Of a stretch of DNA of 64,000 nt, positions 32,465 to 41,131 are shown one piece after another. Each line of letters begins with the position of its first letter. Position 1 is the stretch's first letter. The stretch covers positions 1,426,001 through 1,490,000 of the forward strand of contig NZ_MASR01000001.1 in NCBI RefSeq assembly GCF_001758195.1, read 5' to 3'. The DNA is from Pseudohongiella acticola (GTDB lineage: Bacteria > Pseudomonadota > Gammaproteobacteria > Pseudomonadales > Pseudohongiellaceae). The position numbers were made by a program, and so were the translations under genes. The notes under the pieces are model-generated. The model did not search any database. It worked only from the letters and a program-made list of their open reading frames with translations, and had not been told where the DNA came from.

Positions 32465-34138
32465 ATGAAACCTGCCAAAGCTGTCACGCCGTTTCGACAC
32501 ACAGTGCTGTGGTCCATGCTGTTTGCCGCGCCACTGAGTATGCTGGCTGATGCCCAGACATCCCAGCGCTCAACCTACAGCGCGGGCGAAACAGTATTCA
32601 GTCATTTTATTATGAACACGGAAATGACCGATGACCGCTTAGTCTACTTTGAGGATGTAAACGGTGACGGGTTTACCGACATTGTGGTGACCGGGTACAC
32701 GCCCGTCAGTCGGCCGGCACAAGGTGAACAACCGGGCCAGATTCTGCTGAACAATGGCGATAACACCTTCCGCGCCGCGACCGGTGACAAACCACAAACG
32801 GAATGGGCGCGGGAGGTACTGGTCGCAGATTTCAACAACGACACCATTCCAGATATCTTTATTGCTGACCATGGCTGGGATGCAGCGCCCTTTCCCGGCT
32901 TTCGCAACCAGTTAATGCTGGGTACTGGCCAGGGTTTTATCAATGCCACCGACCGACTGCCGAATTTATCCGACTTTTCTCACAACGCCGCCGTCGGTGA
33001 CATCAACGGCGATGGTTTTATCGATATTCTGGTGACCAATTCACCTCAAGGCGACGCAGCGAAAAGCCCCTACTTCCTGATCAACAAAGGCAGTGCGCAA
33101 TTTGAGCTGGATCGCTCGCACCTGCCGGCCAACATTACCCGGGGCGACAACAGCGAATTTGCCTGGGCAGTGGAACTGGCCGATCTGGATGGCGATGGCC
33201 ATACTGACATGATCTTTGGCCGCAAGCAGGGCGTTAACACCCTCCCCACGCGCATTTACTGGAACCCGGGTAACGGCAATTTTACCAACGCCGCGGTCAC
33301 CAACTTGCCGGAAATGCAGCGGTTTGTCAGCGGCGACCAATACGAAATCATTGAGATCAAAGCCTATGATGTCAATGGCAATGGCCGGCGCGACCTGATC
33401 ATGAGTGCCTACAACGCCAGCTTTCGCGGCACCGCCATGCAATTGCTGAGCAACAATGGCAACCGGCAATTTTCCGACAGCACTGACGTCTGTTTGTCGG
33501 GCGTGGATCAGGATCCGGACAATGCGCGCAATACACCGTATTTTCTGCGCCAGGCTGATATCAATTTTGACGGTGTGCCGGATATGCTGGCGATGAGCAA
33601 CAATGACACCTCAGCGCAGACCACCATGTTTTTTGAGCGCGGCAACACACGTCTGCGCGCGATATCGCGTGAGAGCCTGGGCGTTAATGCGGAAACCGCA
33701 CAAAGACTGCAATACGCCCAGGCCATTGTCGGCAATGGTGTATTTGGTTACGCCGAGGTGTTTACGCTGCTGGACAATGGCCAGCGCAAACTGGGACTGA
33801 ATTACGTACCGGTCACGTCGTCAAGCGTCCCACCCGTCGCCAGCCGGTTTGATGTGTGCAGCAATCTGATGACATCTGCGGTGGATGCTGCTGATTTTGG
33901 CCGGATCCAGTTAAGTTTCAGATTGCTCAGCATGGAGCCCAGCGTGCGAATTCAGGTGTTGCCAGAAAGTATCAAGGATCTGACCAGCTTGCCGGGTGCT
34001 CATGCCAGCTTCGATCCTGTATCAGGCCTGCTACGGGTGCCTGAGTTGGTGCTGGACGACGCTGTCGCCTACCGCGGCATGGTTTTTCAGCTGATTGATG
34101 GCGATCAACTGATTTTTGAGCTGGTTGCGACTGACTAA
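32465..34138 (+). CDS. Secreted FG-GAP/VCBS repeat protein
   Basis: 557 aa. Signal peptide ending near LADAQ (residue 31). Repeated calcium-binding FG-GAP motifs: DVNGDGFTDIVV, DFNNDTIPDIFI, DINGDGFIDILV, DLDGDGHTDMIF, DVNGNGRRDLIM, DINFDGVPDMLA, which imply an integrin-like beta-propeller of about six blades. The C-terminal 110 residues lie outside the propeller. No enzymatic motif. It is encoded between the two copper-monooxygenase-like fusions, which suggests a shared envelope complex or substrate, but spacing (over 180 bp on both sides) does not prove an operon. Confidence 0.88.
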   Translation: MKPAKAVTPFRHTVLWSMLFAAPLSMLADAQTSQRSTYSAGETVFSHFIMNTEMTDDRLVYFEDVNGDGFTDIVVTGYTPVSRPAQGEQPGQILLNNGDNTFRAATGDKPQTEWAREVLVADFNNDTIPDIFIADHGWDAAPFPGFRNQLMLGTGQGFINATDRLPNLSDFSHNAAVGDINGDGFIDILVTNSPQGDAAKSPYFLINKGSAQFELDRSHLPANITRGDNSEFAWAVELADLDGDGHTDMIFGRKQGVNTLPTRIYWNPGNGNFTNAAVTNLPEMQRFVSGDQYEIIEIKAYDVNGNGRRDLIMSAYNASFRGTAMQLLSNNGNRQFSDSTDVCLSGVDQDPDNARNTPYFLRQADINFDGVPDMLAMSNNDTSAQTTMFFERGNTRLRAISRESLGVNAETAQRLQYAQAIVGNGVFGYAEVFTLLDNGQRKLGLNYVPVTSSSVPPVASRFDVCSNLMTSAVDAADFGRIQLSFRLLSMEPSVRIQVLPESIKDLTSLPGAHASFDPVSGLLRVPELVLDDAVAYRGMVFQLIDGDQLIFELVATD

Positions 34139-34326
34139 ACGCTTCACCGGCCAAAAGTCACTTTTTACGGCATTCGGCTTTATTTTTAGCTGTTTAGTGG
34201 TAGAGTCGGCAGTGACCGGGTTCAAATATGAATGAGTTCATGAAGCCAGATGCAGTCCATCATAACGAACATGCCCAAAAGTCTGTTAATTAAAATTAGT
34301 TGCTGGTGTAGACGCCGGAGAAAAAT

Positions 34327-36093
34327 ATGATTAAGTTATTGAATGGTATGGTTTTTGGTGGCAGGCGGGCAGTTTATGCCGGTGCTGTCGCATTGGCTGT
34401 CACACTGGGCTCCGGTCCGGCCATGGCGCAGGACCGCGTCGGTGATTTTGCCCTGCTGGATCAGGACGGCAAATTCCACCATATGGCGTGGTATGACAAC
34501 AACAAGGCGGTCGCGTTTCTGGTGCAGGCCAGCAATGATGCGGCGACTCAAGAGTCGCTGGCGTCGTTTAATGCGCTGAAAGAACAATACGCCTCGCAAA
34601 ATATCGTGTTCATGATGATCAACCCGCTGGGTGAGGCGCGCGACATCGTGAAAGCTGACGCCGAACGCCTGGGCATCGACATCCCGGTGCTGATTGATGA
34701 TGCGCAGGTCATTTCTGAATCCATGGGCATCGACAAAACCGGCGAAGCCTTTGTTTACGACCCCAAGTCATTCCGGGTGATTTACCGCGGCCCGGCCGAC
34801 CAGTCACTGGCTGACGCGCTGGCGGCTGTGGTCGCCGATGAAACCATTGCCAATGCTGTGGTCGCCACGCAGGGCACACCGGTCAGCTATCAGGCGCATG
34901 AGCAACTGGCGCAGGCCGGTGTCTCCTACAGCAAGGATGTGGCGCCGGTACTGGCAGAAAATTGCGCTACCTGTCACCGCGATGGCGGTATCGCCCCGTT
35001 TGCGCTGAACAGCCACGCCATGGCACAGGGCTGGTCACCGATGATTCGTGAAGTACTGATGACCAAGCGTATGCCACCGGGACAGATTGACCCGCATATC
35101 GGCGAATTCCGCAATCACTACACGTTGACGCCTGATGAGCAGCAGAAAGTATTGCACTGGATTGCCACCGGTTCCGAGAAAGACGGTGACAGCGATCCAC
35201 TGGCCGAGCTGACCTGGTCCCAGGAAAAATGGGCCTTCGGCGAACCCGATCTGATCATCAAAGTGCCATCACAAAGCGTCCCGGCCACCGGCGTGCTGCC
35301 ATACAGAGACGTGGTGGTGCCGTTGGAAGGCCTGGAGACCGACCGCTGGGTGCGCGCCAGCCAGTATGTGCCGGGCGACCGAACGGTTCTGCACCATACG
35401 CTGAACGCCTTTATTGTGCCGGGTGAGCGTCCTTCGCAGGGCCTGATTACCCGCTTCAGTAATCCCGATCAGGCCTATATCACGCCGTATATTCCTGGCG
35501 CTGATCCCCATGTGGAAGAGCCCAACACCGGCGGCCTGTTGAAAGCCGGCACATCACTGGCACTGAACCTGCACTACACAACCACCGGCCGCGAAACAGT
35601 CGATGAGAGTGAAATCGGTGTCTGGTTCTACCCGGAAGATCAAATTCCGACCGAACGTCGTCTGGGTGACTGTGCCTGTATCTTCACGCCGACCTGGACT
35701 GATATCCCGGCCTACGATCCGGATTTTGAGCAGACGGCGGAAGTGTTGATCACTACCGACGCAGAAATCATGGCCTTTACCCCGCACATGCATTTCCGTG
35801 GCAAGCGCATGGAGTTTGACGCGCATTACCCGGATGGCACCGTTGAACGTTTGTTGAATATTGCCCAGTACAACTACAACTGGCAGATGGAATACCAACT
35901 GGTTGAACCAAAATTTGTACCGGCCGGTACACGTGTGGTGGTCACCGGTGCCTTTGACAACTCAGAGCAGAACAAAGCCAACCCTGACCCCTCACGCGTT
36001 GTACCCTGGGGCCAGCAGAGCTGGGATGAGATGTTCTTTGGTCAGGTTTACTGGAAAGAAGTGAAAACCGGCGAAGAGGTCAGCGTTAACTGA
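34327..36093 (+). CDS. Redoxin-like / haem c / PHM-like copper monooxygenase fusion, copy 2
   Basis: 588 aa, same order as the 30371 gene: signal peptide (cleavage near AMAQD), cysteine-free redoxin-like domain, haem site CATCH, and PHM-like domain with VLHHTL, LNLHYTTTG, PHMHFRGKRM and SWDEMFFGQ. The two proteins share long blocks such as APFA, QGWSPMIREV, MTKRMPPGQID and GEPDLIIKVP. It differs by a loop with two extra cysteines (RLGDCACIF, about residue 447) absent from copy 1. GGAGAAAA precedes the ATG. A strong terminator follows. Confidence 0.85.
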   Translation: MIKLLNGMVFGGRRAVYAGAVALAVTLGSGPAMAQDRVGDFALLDQDGKFHHMAWYDNNKAVAFLVQASNDAATQESLASFNALKEQYASQNIVFMMINPLGEARDIVKADAERLGIDIPVLIDDAQVISESMGIDKTGEAFVYDPKSFRVIYRGPADQSLADALAAVVADETIANAVVATQGTPVSYQAHEQLAQAGVSYSKDVAPVLAENCATCHRDGGIAPFALNSHAMAQGWSPMIREVLMTKRMPPGQIDPHIGEFRNHYTLTPDEQQKVLHWIATGSEKDGDSDPLAELTWSQEKWAFGEPDLIIKVPSQSVPATGVLPYRDVVVPLEGLETDRWVRASQYVPGDRTVLHHTLNAFIVPGERPSQGLITRFSNPDQAYITPYIPGADPHVEEPNTGGLLKAGTSLALNLHYTTTGRETVDESEIGVWFYPEDQIPTERRLGDCACIFTPTWTDIPAYDPDFEQTAEVLITTDAEIMAFTPHMHFRGKRMEFDAHYPDGTVERLLNIAQYNYNWQMEYQLVEPKFVPAGTRVVVTGAFDNSEQNKANPDPSRVVPWGQQSWDEMFFGQVYWKEVKTGEEVSVN

Positions 36094-36111
36094 TCCAGTC
36101 GCAGCAAGCAT

Positions 36112-36141
36112 AAAAAAAGGGGGCTTTTGCCCCCTTTTTTT
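36112..36141. terminator. Strong bidirectional terminator
   Basis: A7 - GGGGG - CTTTTG - CCCCC - T7 (stem 36119-36134). Ends copy 2 of the fusion gene; the A-tract lets it also work for minus-strand transcripts from the GMC operon. Confidence 0.93.
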
Positions 36142-36270
36142 GTCCGCGATTTTTGCCTCAGTCGGGTCCTGTATTGTTCTCCGCAAGGCGTGATCGGCGA
36201 TCATTAATGACAATCGATACTCACAGAGCCTGCGGTGCTGGTCAAGGGAGACAGGCGAGCCTGAGCGCTG

Positions 36271-37002
36271 TCATGCCACCGTCTGCTCCACTCCCAGGTG
36301 TGCCAATACTGCCTCAGGCGGCCCGTCATAGGTCAGTGACGGCTGGTTGCCGACATAACCGATGGCATCCCAACCCTCAGGGGTCGCGTAATAGGCCGCC
36401 GCTGCCAGCGAGCGAAAGCGGCTGAAGAAACGCGCCGCGGCCTGCAATTCATCTGCTGCCCGTGCCTGAAAACAGATGTCGTCGCAGATGGCCTGTTGTT
36501 GTGACAGCGTCAGGCCAGCAAACACATTAGCAAAACGCCTACCAGATTCTGCGTCCAACCAGTCGAGTCCGGGCAGCACGATACCACGATCACGCAGCTG
36601 CGCAGGATACGGTGCACTGACCCACTCATCAACAAAATCGACACAGCGCAGTTGACTGGCAGCCGGACCCAGATTGTCAGCCGGCAAAATGACGTCGGCC
36701 AGGGCGATGGCGGCGGCGCGCTGGGTCGGACTCAGCGTCAGGGGCCACAGATCGCCGGGGTTGTGTGTGTGGTTAAGCAGCGGGTCTTTACCGTAACCGT
36801 TGGCGGTAATCACTGGCTCACCAGGCCCGGGTTCGGCGCCGAACACCTGGGCATCGCCCAGCTTCAGGCTGGCGGCGACAGCAACAAACCATTTTATGAC
36901 AGTACGGCGTGGCAGACGCGACGTCTGACCCACAACAATGGGGACGGCGCTCGGTGATTCCGGTTGCAGATACTGATCCTGATCCTGAAAATTGTGCGAC
37001 AT
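36271..37002 (-). CDS. Gluconate 2-dehydrogenase subunit 3-like protein
   Basis: 243 aa. N-terminal RLPRRTVIKWFVAVAAS is a Tat-like signal (twin Arg, hydrophobic stretch), used to export this subunit with its flavoprotein partner. LTLSPTQRAAAIALADVILPAD, CVDFVDEWVSAPY and QAICDDIC are typical of the small subunit family. ATG overlaps the stop of the GMC gene by one base (TAATG), so the two are coupled. It forms a membrane-linked alcohol/sugar dehydrogenase with the GMC subunit. Confidence 0.9.
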   Translation of the reverse strand: MSHNFQDQDQYLQPESPSAVPIVVGQTSRLPRRTVIKWFVAVAASLKLGDAQVFGAEPGPGEPVITANGYGKDPLLNHTHNPGDLWPLTLSPTQRAAAIALADVILPADNLGPAASQLRCVDFVDEWVSAPYPAQLRDRGIVLPGLDWLDAESGRRFANVFAGLTLSQQQAICDDICFQARAADELQAAARFFSRFRSLAAAAYYATPEGWDAIGYVGNQPSLTYDGPPEAVLAHLGVEQTVA

Positions 37003-38789
37003 TACAGCAGCCCCCTTCTTGACTGATCGACCAGATAGTCACCCGCACGCCAGGCCAGCGCCATGATGGTGAGGGTGGGATTTTTGTCGGCGTTGGACGG
37101 AAACGGTGTGCCGTCGACCAGGAACAGGTTTGGCACTTCCCAGGTCTGGTTGTATCCATTACACACCGAGGTGGCGGCAGCGGTACCCATGATGGCGCCG
37201 CCGACTTCGTGAATGATCTTGCCGCCCGGTTCGATGCGATTGCGGCCATTGGTGACGCTGCGCACGGTGCCGCCCATGGTTTCAATCAGTTCGCGGAATG
37301 TCAGCTCGGCGTGGTCGCACATGCGCTGTTCGTGCTCTGCCCACTGCCAATGCCATTTAAGCACCGGAATGCCCCAGGTATCGCTAACGTTGTTATCAAG
37401 CTCGGCAAAACAGTTGTCGTTGGGAATCATCTCACCGCGACAGGCGAACCCCATAAACGAGCCGTAATACCGCCGTGCTTCCTGTTTGTAGCGACTGCCA
37501 TAGGCGCCATTGCCCAGATCATCGGGCAACGGATTGCCGCCGCCGGGCATGCCACGCGTAGCGCCCATCTCGATATGATAGCCCCGCGGAAAACCAAGTG
37601 CCTGTGCCTGCTGGTACAGCCACCACGGTGCATAAAAATGTGAGCCACCTGCCCCGTCTTCGTTATAGGGTGGCAGATTCTCCAGCGCCGGAATTTGGCC
37701 CTGCAGGCTGGTACCGACGGTGTCCATGATGTATTTGCCGACCAGCCCGGAGCCGTTGGCGATACCATCCGGGAACAGCGTGCTTTTTGAATTGAGCATG
37801 ATGCGCACGGTTTCACCGCTGCTGGCGGCGAGCACCACCGCGTTGGCATTGACCTGTACATCCTGGCCTGTGGTCTTGTCGACAAACAGCACACCACGGG
37901 CTTTGCCATTGTTGCCCACTAGAACTTCGCGCACGTGAGCATTGGCAACAATATCCAGATTGCCAGTGGCCAGCGCGGGCGGCAGATGCACGGTGGTGCT
38001 CTGGTAGTTGGCACCGGTGGAACAGCCACGGCCGCACGGTGTTGCCCAGAAGCAGGCAGCTCGGGCGCGCATGGAGTCACCAACAATTTTCTGCGCCCAG
38101 GCGTTGCCGGGGAACAGCACTGCTGGCAACCGGTCGGCGTCAAGCGTCTGTGTCAGCACCGCACGATGAATGGGAATGATGGGGATGCCCAGGGTCTTGC
38201 CATGTTTCTGCGCCAGCAGCTCACCGGCCCGGGCTTTGGGCGGCGGTTGCAGCACACCGTCGGGTGAGTTGGGTGTGTTTTCCAGACCTTCATTGGATCC
38301 GTAGACACCAATCAGTTGTTCCACTTTTGTATAGTAGGGTTCGACGTCTTCGTAGTCGACCGGCCAGTCCAGACCGAGTCCGTCGCGGCTTTTGGGTTTG
38401 AAGTCGTAGGGGCCATTCCGCAACGAGATCCGCCCCCAATGGTTGGTGCGGCCACCCATCATGCGTGCTCGCCACCACCAGAACTGTTGTTCCGGTTTGT
38501 CGCTGGCCTGGGTGTAGGGTTCGGCGGGCATCTGCCAGCCGCCGTCGACAGTGGCATCAAGAAAACCGAACTCTTTGTCCGGCGTCGAGTTCCCCAGCAG
38601 CGGCGCCTGATCGCGACGCTGGAACATCGGTGTCTCGGCGACCGGATCATAGCCGCGCCCGGCCTCCAGCATCAGGCACTTGATACCTGCCAGCGTCAGC
38701 GTGAAGGCCATCTGACCACCGCCGGCTCCGGAACCGACAATGATGACATCGTAGTCTTTGGTGGCATCTTCGGCTCGAATCATTGGCAT
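37002..38789 (-). CDS. GMC-family oxidoreductase (large flavoprotein subunit)
   Basis: 595 aa from the ATG at 38789, preferred because GGGAAG lies 6 nt upstream; an upstream frame extends to 38879. FAD-binding GxGxxG in VIIVGSGAGGGQMA, then LEAGRGYDP. RMMGGRTNHWGRISLR is the GMC flavin-attachment region. C-terminal HEVGGAIMGTA and FLVDGTPFPSNADKNPTLTIMALAWRAGDYL provide the catalytic His/Asn region. It oxidises alcohols or sugars and passes electrons onward. No cytochrome c subunit gene is adjacent. Substrate unknown. Confidence 0.92.
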   Translation of the reverse strand: MPMIRAEDATKDYDVIIVGSGAGGGQMAFTLTLAGIKCLMLEAGRGYDPVAETPMFQRRDQAPLLGNSTPDKEFGFLDATVDGGWQMPAEPYTQASDKPEQQFWWWRARMMGGRTNHWGRISLRNGPYDFKPKSRDGLGLDWPVDYEDVEPYYTKVEQLIGVYGSNEGLENTPNSPDGVLQPPPKARAGELLAQKHGKTLGIPIIPIHRAVLTQTLDADRLPAVLFPGNAWAQKIVGDSMRARAACFWATPCGRGCSTGANYQSTTVHLPPALATGNLDIVANAHVREVLVGNNGKARGVLFVDKTTGQDVQVNANAVVLAASSGETVRIMLNSKSTLFPDGIANGSGLVGKYIMDTVGTSLQGQIPALENLPPYNEDGAGGSHFYAPWWLYQQAQALGFPRGYHIEMGATRGMPGGGNPLPDDLGNGAYGSRYKQEARRYYGSFMGFACRGEMIPNDNCFAELDNNVSDTWGIPVLKWHWQWAEHEQRMCDHAELTFRELIETMGGTVRSVTNGRNRIEPGGKIIHEVGGAIMGTAAATSVCNGYNQTWEVPNLFLVDGTPFPSNADKNPTLTIMALAWRAGDYLVDQSRRGLL

Positions 38790-39002
38790 GGCGGCTTCCC
38801 GAAGTTTTGTGATTATTTTGTCCGATCTTAGACCGAAGCGTTCAGCAATGCCAATACTGTCATGTCGCTGCCCCAACAATAACCGCCGACACGACTACAT
38901 CCCAGCCGGTAGCGGGTTACTTAAGTCACTTTACACACACACCATATTCCGTTTCACTGGCACACATTCAGTCCATCACGCCCGATCCATGGAGACGCAC
39001 CG

Positions 39003-39950
39003 ATGAACACACTCAAGCGCATGGCAGCACAGATCATCCTGAGCACAGGCCTGCTGGCAGCCGCCACCAGCCTTCACGCCGATGTCTGGGACACGGCGAC
39101 GCACGGTTACGCTGACAACGACGGTGTGCGCATACATTACGCCAGCGTGGGTGAAGGCCCGCTAATGGTGATGATTCACGGCTTTCCGGATTTCTGGTAC
39201 AGCTGGCGACACCAGATGGAAGGCCTACAGGATCAATATCAGGTTGTGGCCATTGATCAGCGTGGTTATAACCTGAGCGGTCAGCCGGCAGGTGATGAGA
39301 ACTATGACATGCGTTTGCTGACCTCGGACGTAGCAGCGGTCATACGCGAGTTTGGCCAGGACAGTGCCATTATTGTCGGTCACGACTGGGGCGGCATGGT
39401 GGCGTGGAATTTTGCCTTTGCCTACCCTCAGATGGTGGATCGGCTGGTGGTGATGAACCTGCCTCACCCCCACGGCATGATCCGGGAACTGAGCATCAAC
39501 GAAGAACAGCGCGCCAACAGTGGTTATGCACGGGCCTTTCAGGGTGGCAGCCCGTCAGATCCCAATATCTTTTTTGGCGGGCCGATGATGCCGCAGACCC
39601 TGGCCGGCTGGGTGCAGGATCCGACCGCACGACAACGGTATATCGAGGCGTTTGCGCAGTCCGACTTTGACGCCATGCTGGCCTACTACAAGCGTAACTT
39701 TCCGCCCCTGCCACCGCTGGCAGAGACGGCTCCGCCGCTCTCACCCGACGTACCACAACTGAACGTGCCCCTGTTGGTGATGCACGGTCTGGACGACACC
39801 GCGCTGCACTCTGACGGGCTCAACAATACCTGGGACTGGAACGATGCCAGCACCACCATCGTGGCGGTGCCGGACGCAGGACATTTTGTCCAGCAGGATG
39901 CGGCTGACACAGTAACTGACACCCTGCGCTGGTGGCTGGGCGCGCAATAG
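39003..39950 (+). CDS. Epoxide hydrolase-like alpha/beta hydrolase, secreted
   Basis: 315 aa. Signal peptide ending near SLHAD (residue 27). HGFPDFWYSWRHQ is the oxyanion-hole motif of epoxide hydrolases and haloalkane dehalogenases. Nucleophile elbow GHDWGG (Asp nucleophile), acid in MHGLDD, and catalytic His in DAGHFVQQD. An Asp rather than Ser nucleophile supports the epoxide hydrolase group. GGAGA precedes the ATG. Divergent from the GMC operon. Confidence 0.9.
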   Translation: MNTLKRMAAQIILSTGLLAAATSLHADVWDTATHGYADNDGVRIHYASVGEGPLMVMIHGFPDFWYSWRHQMEGLQDQYQVVAIDQRGYNLSGQPAGDENYDMRLLTSDVAAVIREFGQDSAIIVGHDWGGMVAWNFAFAYPQMVDRLVVMNLPHPHGMIRELSINEEQRANSGYARAFQGGSPSDPNIFFGGPMMPQTLAGWVQDPTARQRYIEAFAQSDFDAMLAYYKRNFPPLPPLAETAPPLSPDVPQLNVPLLVMHGLDDTALHSDGLNNTWDWNDASTTIVAVPDAGHFVQQDAADTVTDTLRWWLGAQ

Positions 39951-40012
39951 GATGGAAGCGGAGTCTGGGATAACAGATGGCTTGTCAGCTGGCATTTCTG
40001 ACAGGGCTACGG

Positions 40013-41108
40013 TCAGGCGTTGACGTCGGCTACCACCGCGCCCTCGGAGAGGTTGACCGCGATCACACGGTTTCGCCCCTCCTCCTTGCCGGCGTAAAGC
40101 GCCTGATCCGCTGTATCCAACAACGATTCCATGTCATCAATATCAGCGCCAGCAACAGAAACAACACCCAGCGTTAACGTGACGCAGTCTGAATCCTGGT
40201 CGCGGTACGGTATTTTTTGACTCTCCAGACCCGCCCGCATGGCTTCAGCCACCCGATAAGCCCCATTCGGTCGGGTATCGGGCAGCAGAGCGACAAACTC
40301 TTCGCCACCGTAACGACAGACCAGATCATGAGGTCGACGCGCCGCAGCCTTTAGCACATTAGCCACTGCAATCAGGCAAGTATCGCCAGCTGAGTGACCA
40401 TGAAAATCATTGTAATGTTTAAAATGATCGACATCACAGATGATAAGTGACACCCAGCCCTTGGAGCGACGGGCGCGACGCAGCTCCTTGGCCATGGATT
40501 CTTCCAGAGCCCGACGATTCTTCAGGCCGGTCAGGTGATCGGTTAGCGCTTGCCCGCTCATGACACCCAACATCGCATGATTCATTCTGGCGAACTCCCA
40601 AGCAACCAGACTACAGACCAGCACCGTAGCCAGCAAGGCAATAAAACGGGTAACCAGCTGCGCCTCTGCAGACTGCGGATTAGGTGATATCAGGCCATTG
40701 ACTTCGGCAACAAAAAGAACGGAGAGAATGAGAATGACGACTGCGCAGGCGATCAAACCGGCTCGGGTACCGATCAGCAATAACGCCAGTACCGGCAGCA
40801 TCGGCGCCATCAGGATGGTAGGGCCTTCAAAACCGCCGGTATTAATACCTGAACTGACCAGACCAAGGGCCATCACGACTAACAACAGCCAGCTGGCAAT
40901 TATGGGTGAGCCCCGAAAGTGTACGTAAAGAAAGTTGCAGACTGTCAGAACAAAAACCAGTCCGGCAGGGATAGGGGGGGCGATCAAACCCCAGTGTAAC
41001 GAGCCTTAGGATCACAAATACGAACACAGCCAGCATCAGTAACAGATTGGCGTACTGAACCAACGTTGCCCGGCGCTGACTGAAAGAACTGATGCTAGTG
41101 TTAGCCAA
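40013..41108 (-). pseudogene. Diguanylate cyclase (GGDEF) split by a frameshift in a C7 tract
   Basis: Two overlapping minus-strand frames. The N-terminal frame starts at TTG 41108 (AGGAG 9 nt upstream) with ANTSISSFSQRRATLV and the first membrane helix. The second carries more helices and a full GGDEF domain: CRYGGEEFVALLPD with an RPHD inhibitory site five residues before it. The frames meet at seven G (plus strand 40974-40980). One base fewer would give continuous LGFDRPPIPAGLVFV and a protein of about 365 aa. As written the gene is broken, unless initiation at TTG 40987 yields a shortened 324-aa cyclase. Phase variation or a sequence error are both possible. Confidence 0.75.
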
Positions 41109-41131
41109 TTAAATGCTTCTCCTGTTTCCTG

